Below, piece after piece: positions 49,051 through 58,521 of a stretch of DNA of 64,000 nt. Source of the DNA: Saprospiraceae bacterium (GTDB taxonomy: Bacteria; Bacteroidota; Bacteroidia; Chitinophagales; Saprospiraceae); contig JADKDE010000004.1 of assembly GCA_016718505.1 (NCBI GenBank), positions 248,001 through 312,000 of the forward strand. The letters run 5' to 3'. The notes below the pieces were generated by a model. The model saw nothing but the letters and a program-made list of their open reading frames with translations. It did not search any database and was not told the origin of the DNA. The translations under genes were made by a program, and so were the position numbers. The first letter of the stretch is position 1; each line of letters begins with the position of its first letter.

Positions 49051-50371
49051 TCATATATTAAAGTAATAGTTTAATGAAACTCTTGCAAATGGGCTCGTAA
49101 AGCCGCGATTATTAAATACATTATTTCGATTATGTTGGATTCCTAAATCCGCTCCAAGGCTCAGTCTATTCGTCAAAGCATATGCTGTACCGACAGACAA
49201 TTTTGATTCCAAATTCCAAGGGTTGATGATTGCCTTTTCTTTTTGTTGATATTCTTCTTTTCCGCCACGTTTCATAAATGAATACTGCATCTCATTGTCC
49301 AATACCTTCAAGAATCCTTGTAAAAACTGAATTCTGATTGGAAATTTCGTATTACGATTTACCGTATATGTTACCCCTATTTCTCCTCCGAATTCTCTGC
49401 CTACCACTGCCATATTTCTAAAGTGATCGCTGCTATCTCTTGGCCTTCTATCTGGAAAATCCTTTGGGGGTCTTGTTTTGTCTGGATTTCTTGTCATCTT
49501 ATGACTTCCATACGACAACCCCGCCTGAACACTCCAATTGTGATTTAATACTCGTCCATAACCGATGCTCATATCGAAATCAGATCCATTGGATGGTATC
49601 CCACCGTACTCGCCATAGGCATAAACAAAGTTTTTTCTACTAGATAATAATTCAGAGGTACTTGTAATTGTAGTTATCTTCAAAATACTGGTATCTGCCA
49701 CCAATCTACTAGACCCTTCTACATAAGATTCCAATAAGGGGAGCTGATTTACGATGCTTCCTTTATTAGTGTTGATATGTTCTATGTTCTCGTTCATTTC
49801 ATTCTTAGATACGGCTTCAGTTTCATTTAGGTTTCCTCCGATTGAAGAAATATTTAATTTATTTTCTTCAAAGCCTTGTGCCAAAGCGTTTTCAGCAGCA
49901 TTTAATTCAGTTTTCTTGACAGTATTTTTTTTATTGATTACATTTTGAGACTTATTATTTTCATTTCCTGGGTTATAGTTTTGATTTCTTTTTGTTGATT
50001 CAATAATCTTAGATTCTTCCTCTGCGATTTGTGCATTTACGCTCTCTTCTTGGACATTATTTTGCGGGTTTACGGAAGGAACATAAGTATCAGTATTTTT
50101 TTCTGGTTGGTTAGGGATGATTTTTATAGTTTGCCGTTTCACTACTGCTATTTACCGCAGTTACTGATTGGCTTTTATCGAAATTTATCAATTGACTAGC
50201 TACCACACCCACAAAAAGGGCAGCCACCAAACTTGGATTCAACCACACGCTCATCTTGCTCCACCAAAGGCTTTTTCGCACGCCTTTCCAGTCAGAATCC
50301 ATAGAAGAGAAGTCGGTCATACTTTCCTCCATCAATTCATCCAATCTATTTTTTATTTGAGGTCGATTCAT
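49051..50371 (-). CDS. Fused anti-sigma-like and outer-membrane barrel protein (locus 2, frameshifted)
   Basis: The protein has about 439 residues. Residues 1-41 are charged with SDWKGVRKSL around Trp28; a single membrane helix follows (WLNPSLVAALFVGVVASQ, 42-64). A long Asn/Glu/Lys/Gln-rich linker (about 65-240) leads to a C-terminal barrel: FVYAYGEYGG, SIGYGRVLNHNWSVQAGLSYGS, FGGEIGVTYTVNR, SKLSVGTAYALTNRLSLGADLG, ending RVSLNYYFNI. The frame breaks at about 50123 in AAAAA; one A less joins ETANYK to IIPNQPEKN. The start overlaps the sigma gene by 26 nt. Layout and Trp-to-helix spacing parallel locus 1. Confidence 0.7.
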
Positions 50372-50906
50372 AATTGTAGCCGTTTTTATTCAATATTTCT
50401 CTCATTTTTTGTCGTGCTTTATAATAAAGGGTTTTTACCCCGCCTTCTGTGATGTCAAGCCTTGCAGCTATGTCCTTAAGCGTATATCCATCCACCACAT
50501 GCATCAAAAATACCATCCTATAGGATATAGAAACTTGCTCCAACATCGCCATTATATCTTCGGCATGGAGTTCACTTTCGACCCCATTATCGTAGGAAAG
50601 ATCGTAAACTACATCGATGTCGTCCGCTTTGTGTCGCACCTCTTTTCGATATATATCGATGAGTGTTCTCATGAGGATTTTTCTAAACCACGTCCTAAAA
50701 TTTCCCGTAACATCGAAATCCTCCAAATGTGTCAAGGTCTTGTACATGGCTTCATTGTACGCAAATATCGCTATATCTTGGCTTCCCAAGTAGTTTTTTG
50801 CTATGCCCACGCCATACCCGTACAAGTGTTTGTACAGCCATTCCTGGCCTCTTTCGCTGCCTTTTTTGGCAGTTTGGATATGTTCTATTAATGATGGTGG
50901 ATTCAT
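50346..50906 (-). CDS. ECF-type RNA polymerase sigma factor (locus 2)
   Basis: The sigma-70 family protein has 186 residues. The first 40 residues (YKHLYGYGVGIAKNYLGSQ) show region 2 features; DIAIFAYNEAMYKTLTHLEDFDVTGNFRTWFRKILMRTLIDIYRKE completes region 2. Region 4 is VSISYRMVFLMHVVDGYTLKDIAARLDITEGGVKTLYYKARQKM. Its stop lies inside the anti-sigma/barrel gene (26-nt overlap), so translation is probably coupled. Confidence 0.9.
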   Translation of the reverse strand: MNPPSLIEHIQTAKKGSERGQEWLYKHLYGYGVGIAKNYLGSQDIAIFAYNEAMYKTLTHLEDFDVTGNFRTWFRKILMRTLIDIYRKEVRHKADDIDVVYDLSYDNGVESELHAEDIMAMLEQVSISYRMVFLMHVVDGYTLKDIAARLDITEGGVKTLYYKARQKMREILNKNGYNYESTSNKK

Positions 50907-50972
50907 AACATATTTACGAATTAATATACGGACTTATTATCCGAAAGGTTTCCTTCCCTTATATTTTTTTTA

Positions 50973-51083
50973 TGGCGCCTCCCGATATAACCATATCGGG
51001 GATCGTGCTATGCGTGACTCCACTTCGTTTCGGTCTCTATTAGACCATCCTTCGGATGTCACTACTATCACTGGCGCTCTATG
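50973..51083 (+). repeat. Hairpin-rich intergenic repeat, copy B
   Basis: Three hairpins: CCCGATAT-aacc-ATATCGGG (50981-51000), GGTCT-ctatt-AGACC (51032-51046) and CATCC-ttc-GGATG (51046-51058). Between the first and second lies GGGGATCGTGCTATGCGTGA, then CGTTTCGGTC, then ATCACTG. Copy A has the same blocks in the same order on its minus strand. Confidence 0.55.
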
Positions 51084-51163
51084 ATTTTCACACTTTACAA
51101 AAACGAAAAAGCCCACTGCATCTTCGACGCACTGGGCTAATATTTTAATTTTTTACAGAAAGA

Positions 51164-52009
51164 CTATATCGTAATCAAAAGACCTATATTCACAGGACGC
51201 AAATCATACGTCGCATCATCCTTGAACAATGAGGACATTTGATACTGCCATTTAACATGTAGCCAGTGGTAACCAATCGTTCCAGTCAATCCATATTGGA
51301 TATCATTCAAATTGTATTTGCTTTTGCGTATTTGTTCTACGCTCTCTCCGATTTGAGTATCATAGAATAATTTTTGCTTGCTGGCCAATCTAATGCCACC
51401 ATATCCTCCGATACTGAATTTAAATCCTTTTCCATGCCTCGTGTCCAAGTCAAGAAGTACAGGGATCTGTAAAAACGTGGTGTGTAAAGATGTCTTACTC
51501 ACACTAGCTGAATTAATAGGTGCACTCTGTATGAATACTGGTTTTTGGTCGATAAGCGTGAGTTCCACTTTATTCGCCATTTCGTATTCACTCCATAAGA
51601 AGTTGAGACCGTACTTTAAGAATAAGCCAGTTCGCTTTGAAGATGAGCCCAAGGAAGACAATTTTGATTTGAACATCAAGCCAATATCAAAATACCAACT
51701 TTTGGCCATATCTACTTCAGGTCGCAATGTAGAAGCACTTTTGTTTTGATCCAGGAGCTGATCTACACCAAAACTTAGATTCAAATCCATAAAATTTCGC
51801 ATTGAATTTCTTTTTTTTCTTCCTACGTCGATGGTTACCTTTTTGTCCTCCTTTGGATTATCACCATTTTTGGTATCTTCCATCGACTCAGTGTCATGCT
51901 GTTCTTCTTCCACCATAGTACTGTCCATTTTGATATCATTTTGAGCATTGATTTGACTAAATACGCAGAATACGCTCAGTATTCCAATCAGCAAATACGA
52001 TTTTTTCAT
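51164..52009 (-). CDS. Outer-membrane beta-barrel protein (locus 3)
   Basis: The 281-residue protein has a signal peptide (YLLIGILSVFCVFSQINAQ), about 50 acidic residues and then a barrel: FMDLNLSFGVDQLL, WYFDIGLMFKSKL, GLFLKYGLNFLW, TTFLQIPVLLDLDTRHGKGFKFSIGGYGGIRL, ending VNIGLLITI. The LQIPVLL element resembles LDIPLLF of the locus 1 barrel (PorT-type). It is 18 nt downstream of the anti-sigma-like gene and ends the sigma/anti-sigma/barrel operon. Confidence 0.85.
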   Translation of the reverse strand: MKKSYLLIGILSVFCVFSQINAQNDIKMDSTMVEEEQHDTESMEDTKNGDNPKEDKKVTIDVGRKKRNSMRNFMDLNLSFGVDQLLDQNKSASTLRPEVDMAKSWYFDIGLMFKSKLSSLGSSSKRTGLFLKYGLNFLWSEYEMANKVELTLIDQKPVFIQSAPINSASVSKTSLHTTFLQIPVLLDLDTRHGKGFKFSIGGYGGIRLASKQKLFYDTQIGESVEQIRKSKYNLNDIQYGLTGTIGYHWLHVKWQYQMSSLFKDDATYDLRPVNIGLLITI

Positions 52010-52027
52010 TTTCAGACTTATTTTAGA

Positions 52028-52762
52028 TTAATAAATTATTTCTATTACAGGGATCTTGAGCTGAATGTCGCTCAAACCATTTTTGATTAAAAGATCGCGA
52101 GACTTGTGTTTGGCGAATTCAACCAATTTGCTTCTCAACACGGTTCTAAAATCTGGATTTTCATCCTCTACCGAATTTGTAAGGGCTCCATTTCTTTCTA
52201 TGGATATTTTGGGCAATTTTGCCGTAAAATGCGAAACTTGATCCAGTAATGCCGGCTCTGTCGGCGGTAAGCTTGTTACTACGGCCATTGACTTACTGCT
52301 AGAGACTACATCCTGTGCTGACATGGCAGTGGCGATTATTACTTTGCCTCCATTTATTTCAGCTTGGGCAGTGGTATTTTTGGCCATATTTTGTGAGGGA
52401 TATTTTGGCTTTCTATATGATACGGCAGTCAAAGTTTCAATAGGAGAGGAGGACTCTTCAGAGACTACTTCAGACGGCAATGGTACCTGAGCCAAAGGGA
52501 CTACTTCAGATAGTTCACTTGGGTTGGTGGCTATGTGGGTAGGATTTATGTTCAGTTGTTTTTTGGTCCATTGTTGATATCCCAACACAAGCAATAAACC
52601 CATGGAAGCAGCCAATAGTAGTTTTTTGTTAAAAACTATGGGTGCAGCAGATTTTTTATCCTCTTTTTGCATCTCCATTTGGATTTTTGCCCAAGCATCG
52701 CTGCTGGGTTTTCTTCCGAAGGGTTTGAATTTTTCCTTATATAATTTATCTATTTCAATCAT
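52028..52762 (-). CDS. Inner-membrane anti-sigma-like protein (locus 3)
   Basis: The 244-residue protein has a charged N-terminus of 45 residues with KPSSDAWAKIQMEMQ (Trp24), then one helix (46-62, LLLAASMGLLLVLGY), then a Ser/Pro/Glu-rich periplasmic linker. The C-terminal 60 residues (FRTVLRSKLVEFAKHKSRDLLI, then KIPVIEIIY) are more ordered. It overlaps the sigma gene by 4 nt (ATGA). It corresponds to the N-terminal part of the fused proteins of loci 1 and 2. It lacks the zinc Cys/His motif of ZAS anti-sigma factors. Confidence 0.8.
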   Translation of the reverse strand: MIEIDKLYKEKFKPFGRKPSSDAWAKIQMEMQKEDKKSAAPIVFNKKLLLAASMGLLLVLGYQQWTKKQLNINPTHIATNPSELSEVVPLAQVPLPSEVVSEESSSPIETLTAVSYRKPKYPSQNMAKNTTAQAEINGGKVIIATAMSAQDVVSSSKSMAVVTSLPPTEPALLDQVSHFTAKLPKISIERNGALTNSVEDENPDFRTVLRSKLVEFAKHKSRDLLIKNGLSDIQLKIPVIEIIY

Positions 52763-53352
52763 AGTAGCAGACTTTTATTAGATTCTAGAATATATTCAGA
52801 AGACTCTTGATTCAATTTTTTTTTGAGCCATATCCTCGCTCTGTGGAGCTGTGTTTTGGATGTAGTCTCTTGTATCCCCAACATAGCCGCTATTTCTTGG
52901 TGTGTATATCCGTCAATAGCATATAAGTTGAATACCGTTTTGTAGCCCTCGGGCAAATCATCGATCAATTTCAAAAGATACTCACAATCTACATCGCTTT
53001 GAATATGGACAAACACTTGGTTTTCCAAGGGAATGCTATCGTCTGTCGCGAATTGCAAATTATTTTTACTTCTCAAGTATGACAAAGACTCTCTAACCAT
53101 TATTTTCTTCATCCAACCCTCAAAACTCCCAATAGCTTCGTATTTATCTATATTTTTGAATATTTTAATAAAGCCGTTCGATAAAACCTCTTCTGCTATC
53201 ATATCGACTTTCATATACCTCCTACAAATACCCATCATCGTCCTTGAATATCGATTGTACAAAACCAAATATGCTTTTTCATCCCGATTTTTACAGCCGA
53301 GGATTAGTTCATTTTCTGATTGATACTTTTCTTTATTTGAAAATAAACGCAT
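52759..53352 (-). CDS. ECF-type RNA polymerase sigma factor (locus 3)
   Basis: The sigma-70 family protein has 197 residues. Region 2: YNRYSRTMMGICRRYMKVDMIAEEVLSNGFIKIFKNIDKYEAIGSFEGWMKKIMVRESLSYLR. Region 4: LPEGYKTVFNLYAIDGYTHQEIAAMLGIQETTSKTQLHRARIWLKK. It heads a three-gene operon with anti-sigma and barrel genes; the 4-nt overlap with the anti-sigma gene supports coupled translation. Confidence 0.9.
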   Translation of the reverse strand: MRLFSNKEKYQSENELILGCKNRDEKAYLVLYNRYSRTMMGICRRYMKVDMIAEEVLSNGFIKIFKNIDKYEAIGSFEGWMKKIMVRESLSYLRSKNNLQFATDDSIPLENQVFVHIQSDVDCEYLLKLIDDLPEGYKTVFNLYAIDGYTHQEIAAMLGIQETTSKTQLHRARIWLKKKLNQESSEYILESNKSLLL

Positions 53353-53811
53353 GTTTTCACTTTGTTATAAATACAGACTTTATTTCGGTGGATTTGGTTG
53401 CACCGATTTTATTTTTTATTGAAAATTTTGTCTAAAATTAAATGTGGGATTACACTATAAATGGGATTTCTCTTCTCTAAAGGTTTGAATAGAAAACTTC
53501 GTATTTTGCCATGATATTTGAATGAAAACTTGAAGGCAAGCTGTCCCAATCTCTAAAATCAACCAAAAATTAAGCATCTCTCATCAAATCGATAAATCAT
53601 TAAAAACATCAACAGGAATTCATTCCTTCTCACATTGATGACCAAATCAGATCACTCCTCATGGGCTTCTCCTTTGACTCGCTACGAGTACTTCTATGAA
53701 AATTTAGTATCAAATATTTTGTAAGGTTACTTTATCTTTTCCAAAGCATTTCTATGGTATTTTGGGTTTGTATCATTTTACCAAATTGGTTGCATCTTTA
53801 TAAATGCGGGG
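53353..53811. other. Gene-free region with degenerate repeat, copy D
   Basis: There is no convincing ORF. At 53651-53702 the sequence atcactcctcatgggcttct continues with cctttgactcgctacgag and cttctatgaaaa. This resembles copy C's catgggttctc, tcgtctttggacgag and atccacggaaaa, but with the hairpin decayed to CTCG-cta-CGAG. The rest of the spacer carries the sigma-locus 3 promoter region. Confidence 0.4.
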
Positions 53812-54171
53812 TTAAGTCCATGTTTCAGCGTAATTGGCAGTTTCTTGGCTGTCATCGGAATCATTGCAAATATTGCTGTATTGTAGCCACCTTTCACATT
53901 CTTCCAAAGTCATCATACTTCTTAGTACACAATGCCTGAAAATATCCTTAAAATAGAGTTTGTCCACTTCTTTGGACGAGTGAAAATAAGGCTTCAAGCT
54001 CTTGCGAGTTAATTTTCCAGATTGTTCTAGGATGATTTCAAATTGTTTTAAGCAAGAACACCGATACATATCTGATTCTATGCTATTCTTTTCTACCCGA
54101 TTGTAAAAATTGAAAGCCCGAACCAAGGTCGCAATACAATGTTCTAGATACGTTGTGTCTATATTCGCCAT
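53812..54171 (-). pseudogene. Nucleotidyltransferase substrate-binding (HI0074/HepT-like) protein, probably damaged
   Basis: The 119-residue helical protein begins YLEHCIATLVRAFNFYNRVE. It continues CLKQFEIILEQSGKLTRKSLKPYF, FKDIFRHCVLRSMMTLEECERWLQY, the order seen in nucleotidyltransferase substrate-binding partners. After RWLQY the family's R-N-x-x-AH motif is replaced by SNICNDSDDSQETANYAE. The C-terminal helix appears only in other frames (PAFIKDATNLVK-like, just past the stop). No minimal nucleotidyltransferase gene lies next to it. I read it as a decayed or mis-sequenced orphan antitoxin-type gene. Confidence 0.5.
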
Positions 54172-54187
54172 TCAAGGAACTTAAAAT

Positions 54188-54610
54188 TTATTCTTCTAAT
54201 GTACCAGCAACCTTTTCAGCTTTTTCTAGTAATTGTTCCATTCTTGTCAATAAATCTTTTTGCTCGGAGGCTTTGACATTTTTTTGAGTAGATAATTTAT
54301 CAAGTTTTGACTCAATTGACTTTTTTTCTACTTCTAGTTTTGATATTTCTTGATTTGTAGAAGCATCTTTCGATGTGGATTTCATTTTTTGGAGCATCAT
54401 GCTCATTTTGTCAAGTGCTTTATCATATTTCCCGTTATCAAACTTAGTTTTTTCTGTATTTAACAGGTTTCCAACGGCTCGACCCGCATCTTTAATCTCG
54501 CTTACCACTGCCTTTGCTTGTGTACGTTCTTCCGAATTTCCAAAAAAATAATTGTAGGCCAAAACACCGATGACCAGCAGAATTAAAATTTTAAATAAAA
54601 ACCTGAACAT
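54188..54610 (-). CDS. Membrane-anchored coiled-coil protein of unknown function
   Basis: The 140-residue protein has an N-terminal helix (FRFLFKILILLVIGVLAYNYFF) followed by a soluble, Lys/Glu/Ser-rich region. The latter is predicted-helical in pattern, with heptad-like repeats from about residue 60 (LDKMSMMLQKMKSTS, ISKLEVEKKSIESKLDKLS, LLTRMEQLLEKAEKVAGTL). I do not recognise a family. It lies 16 nt upstream of the nucleotidyltransferase-partner-like gene on the same strand. Confidence 0.65.
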   Translation of the reverse strand: MFRFLFKILILLVIGVLAYNYFFGNSEERTQAKAVVSEIKDAGRAVGNLLNTEKTKFDNGKYDKALDKMSMMLQKMKSTSKDASTNQEISKLEVEKKSIESKLDKLSTQKNVKASEQKDLLTRMEQLLEKAEKVAGTLEE

Positions 54611-54667
54611 AATCTATTGAAATATAATGACTTGTAATACAGTTCGTAAAATTAAGGTTATTTTTTA

Positions 54668-54675
54668 TAATTTTG
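54668..54675 (+). promoter_or_regulatory. -7 box upstream of leuS
   Basis: TAATTTTG lies 51 nt before ATG 54727 and matches TAnnTTTG. Confidence 0.45.
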
Positions 54676-54726
54676 CAAATTCAAAGATTTTTTTTAAAAA
54701 AGTAAGCTCTAATAAATTATTCTCTC

Positions 54727-57611
54727 ATGGAATACAATCCAAATTCATTCAAAGCCGACATCGATCTTTTTTGGGACAAAAATAAGGTCTATAAAGTGGA
54801 AAATGAATCCACTAAACCCAAATTTTATGTTTTGGATATGTTTCCTTATCCATCAGGGGCTGGGCTGCATGTAGGGCATCCACTGGGTTATATTGCTTCT
54901 GATATTTTCGCTAGGTACAAGAGACTACAAGGCTTTAATGTTTTGCATCCCATGGGATATGACTCATTTGGTTTGCCTGCAGAACAGTACGCAATACAGA
55001 CGGGCGTTCATCCTGCGGATTCTACCATGGCGAATATTGCCACTTTCAAATCCCAATTAAAGAAAATTGGATTTTCCTATGACTGGAGCAGAGAATTGAT
55101 GACCAGTGATCCTAATTATTACAAATGGACGCAATGGATTTTTCTAGAATTATTCAACCATTTTTATGATATAAATGAGAATAAAGCCAAGCCAATTTCT
55201 GAACTGATTAAACACTTTGAAGCTCATGGAAGTTATCAAAATTCAGGATTTCACAGCACCAATTTAGATTTTACAGATCAAGAATGGAAAGCCTTTTCAG
55301 AAAAGCAAAAGGAAGATGTCTTGATGAATTTTAGACTCGTTTATAGAACTCAAGGCACGGTCAATTGGTGTGAAGAGTTAGGTACGGTTTTAGCTAATGA
55401 TGAAATTAAAGACGGTGTGTCTGAGAGGGGAGGATTTCCTGTTACCAAAAAAGCCATGATGCAATGGTCGCTTAGGACCTCGGTATACGCCCAAAGATTG
55501 CTTGACGGCTTGGCTCAATTGGATTGGAGTGAAGCATTAAAAACCATGCAAACCCATTGGATAGGGCGGTCTGAAGGAGCTAGTTTGACATTCGAAGTGA
55601 AAGACAGTAACGTCAAAATTCCAATATATACCACTCGCCCTGATACGATTTTTGGGGCTACTTTCGTAGTTCTTGCACCAGATCACGATTTGGTTTCAGT
55701 ACTGATCAATCCTGAATTGAAAGAATCGGTCTCTGCTTATCAAGAATTCGTTAAATCAAAATCTGACCGTGAAAGAGCCGATGGGAAAAGTATATCAGGG
55801 GTTTTTACTGGATCCTATGCCATCAATCCTTTTACACACAAACCAATTCCCATATGGATAGCAGACTATGTTTTGAAGGATTATGGCACAGGCGCCATCA
55901 TGGCAGTACCCTCCAATGATGATAGAGATATGGCGTTTGCCCAGCATTTTGATCTCCCTATCGTCGAGGTAATAGACCAATCGGACTTCCCCGAAGCCTC
56001 TCGTCAAGATAAAGTTGGAAAGCTTCAGCACAGTGACTTTTTGAATGGATTGAATGTTTCGTCTGCCATTAAAGAAATCCTAAAAGCCATCGAAGAAAAA
56101 GGCTTAGGAACTCGAAAAGTAAATTATAGACTCCGCGATGCTAATTATAGCCGCCAACGATATTGGGGCGAACCTTTTCCGATTTATTATGATGAAAAAG
56201 GCTTAATACACGCATTGGATATTCACGATCCCCAATGTCAATTGCCCCCAGTGAGCGATTATAAGCCAACTACTGGTGGAAAAGCTCCGCTCAATAACAA
56301 TCCTAGCTGGGTTCATTTTGCAGAGGGAAAAACGATGGAAACCGACACCATGCCAGGCTTTGCTGGGTCTTCTTGGTATTTCTTGAGGTACATGGATCCT
56401 CAGAATGACAAGGAGGCTTTTTCAAAAAAAGCCATAGATTATTGGCAGTCGGTGGACTTATACCTTGGTGGGTCAGAACATGCCGTGGGACACCTGTTGT
56501 ATTCAAGGATGTGGCATAAGTTCCTTTATGATATAGGAAAAGTTCCAACGGACGAACCATTCAAGAAGTTGATCAACCAAGGAATGATCCAAGGTGTAAG
56601 TGCAAAGATTTGGACCCTCAAGAATCCATTGCAAGAGGTAGAAAATTTACTTTCTTTAAATGGAGAAAATATAGCCATTGCAAACTCCCAACAGATTTTC
56701 GTAAGTGCCGATATCATCGAAGACATCAAGGTACTTAATCCCTCTACCGTTTGGTTATTGGGCACTTTTCCTTTAGATTTTGTGTCAGATTATTCTAATA
56801 ATATGCATGTTGCAAATGAAGATGGTGTGAAATCTTTCGAAAAATGGAAGGGCAGAAGTCATATCTTTGTTTCCAAGTCAGACGAATTTTATTTGGTATC
56901 CGAAGTGGAAAAGATGTCCAAATCAAAATATAATGTAATAAATCCCGACGATATCGTAGAAAAGTATGGAGCCGATTGTTTCAGAATGTATGAAATGTTC
57001 CTTATCCCATAGAACAAGCTAAGCCTTGGGATATGCAAGGGATAGATGGGGTGAACAAATTTTTAAGGCGATTTTGGACCCTTTTTTATGACGATGCTGG
57101 AAAAATCCAACTAAGCGACGCCGAGCCTTCGAAAGATGAAGATAAAATAATCAATGCCTGCATCAAAAAAGTCAATGAAGACATCGAAAAGCTCTCTTTG
57201 AATACTTGCGTTTCGAGCTTTATGATTTGTGTAAATGAATTAAAAAAGATTCAATCGGTAAACAAAGAGGTATTGCGTAAATTAAATATACTTCTAGCGC
57301 CCTTTGCGCCTTATATTACTGAACACATTTGGAGAGATGTTTTCAAGGAAACGACTTCTATTCATGCTTTGCCAGAGGGAGAGACTAGCAGATTTCCCGT
57401 GGCTGATGAGTCAAAATTGGTAGCTGATAATTTCGATTATCCTATTTGTATCAATGGTAAGAAAAGGGCAATATTATCCGTAGCCATTCATACGGACAAC
57501 ATGACCTTAGAAAGCCTTGCCGTTAATCACGAAGATATCGCAAAATGGTTGGATACGCCCATCAAAAAAGTTATCATCATTCCTCAGAAAATGATAAATA
57601 TCGTGATCTAA
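54727..57611 (+). CDS. leuS: Leucyl-tRNA synthetase (frameshifted)
   Basis: The class I synthetase has about 961 residues. The HIGH motif is GAGLHVGHPLGY, preceded by FYVLDMFPYPSG. The CP1 editing domain shows YTTRPDTIFGATFVVLAPDH and GTGAIMAVPSNDDRD. KMSKS is EKMSKSKYNVINPDDIVEKYG. The frame ends MFLIP at 57012; the next frame reads IEQAKPWDMQGIDGVNKFLRRFWTLF. One base added near 57008 gives MFLDPIEQAKPWD, and the anticodon-binding domain follows. An insertion of Leu-rich, low-similarity sequence lies between the editing domain and KMSKS (ENLLSLNGENIAIANSQ). Confidence 0.95.
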
Positions 57612-57651
57612 TATCACTTTATTAATAAAAGTTGTTGAAAACGCTTAAAGC

Positions 57652-57957
57652 CTAGACGGACTTAACCTCTTCTATGGTCGCTGACAACCCGCGATCAACC
57701 AAAGCATCTTTGTAAGGTATCAAAGAACTTCTACTACCCGTTTTTACAGTAGCCTTGCCTTTAAAATGGATGATGATCGAGAGCTGTTCTGACTGCTCTA
57801 AAGTATGTCCACATACATCTACGAGCGATTGAATGACCCAATCAAATGTGTTGTGATCGTCGTTGAATATAATCAATTGGGCATATAATTTTTGTTCAGA
57901 TTGCGTAAGGACGCTCGTATCTTCCAAAGTTACCGTCATGGGGTTAGAATTAGTCAT
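57652..57957 (-). CDS. clpS: ATP-dependent Clp protease adaptor ClpS
   Basis: The 101-residue adaptor delivers N-end-rule substrates to ClpC/ClpA. It has the ligand-pocket motif IIFNDDHNTFDWVIQSLVD, then CGHTLEQSEQLSIIIHFKGKATVKTG. The N-terminal 25 residues are the usual flexible tail. It converges with leuS. Its partner clpC is at 7.6 kb in this window. Confidence 0.93.
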   Translation of the reverse strand: MTNSNPMTVTLEDTSVLTQSEQKLYAQLIIFNDDHNTFDWVIQSLVDVCGHTLEQSEQLSIIIHFKGKATVKTGSRSSLIPYKDALVDRGLSATIEEVKSV

Positions 57958-57983
57958 GGATAAATGATTAGGGGTAAGCTAAA

Positions 57984-58448
57984 TCAAGATAAGTTTACTA
58001 AGCAATTTTTTACCGCATCAAAATTTGGAATTTCTCCTGCATTTTCGAGTATTTCCGCATAAGCGATTTTACCATTGCTATCGACAACAAACGCAGAACG
58101 CTTTGATACTCCTTTCATATCCATTACAAATGATTCATAGATAGCACCGTAAGCAGTTGACACCTCTTTGTTAAAATCAGATAATAATGGAAAATTGTAT
58201 CCTTGTTCTTGTTTGAATTTTTGCAAAGTAAAAATAGAATCAACAGAGATGCCTAGGATTTGCGCATTCAAACTTTCATAATACTTCATATCATCTCTGA
58301 TAGCACACAATTCTTGAGTGCAAACACCAGTAAATGCTAATGGAAAGAACAAAAGTACAACAGATCTTCCTTTGAAATCAGAAAGAGAAATCAATGATTT
58401 GTCATCTGAATAAAGACTAAATGCTGGAGCGACATCACCTATTTTCAT
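57984..58448 (-). CDS. Peroxiredoxin, PrxQ/BCP type
   Basis: The 154-residue thiol peroxidase shows FFPLAFTGVCTQELCAIRDD with the peroxidatic Cys43 and a second Cys48, a C-x4-C spacing as in PrxQ/BCP enzymes. The start APAFSLYSDDKSLISLSDFKG and the terminal DAVKNCLVNL are typical. It lies 26 nt upstream of clpS on the same strand. Confidence 0.9.
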   Translation of the reverse strand: MKIGDVAPAFSLYSDDKSLISLSDFKGRSVVLLFFPLAFTGVCTQELCAIRDDMKYYESLNAQILGISVDSIFTLQKFKQEQGYNFPLLSDFNKEVSTAYGAIYESFVMDMKGVSKRSAFVVDSNGKIAYAEILENAGEIPNFDAVKNCLVNLS

Positions 58449-58512
58449 GCTATAAATCTATGTTTTACGCCACAAAGATAACATATTTTTCTTTCTTCTC
58501 CATTTATTTTCT

Positions 58513-58520
58513 TAATTTTG
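58513..58520 (+). promoter_or_regulatory. -7 box near panC
   Basis: TAATTTTG matches TAnnTTTG. Transcription would start near 58527, inside the readable panC frame, adding to the doubt about the 5' end of panC. Confidence 0.4.
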
Positions 58521-58521
58521 A

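Noticed and set aside
53754..53939. Plus-strand 61-codon frame opposite the nucleotidyltransferase-partner-like gene
   Set aside because: It is a shadow frame without family features.
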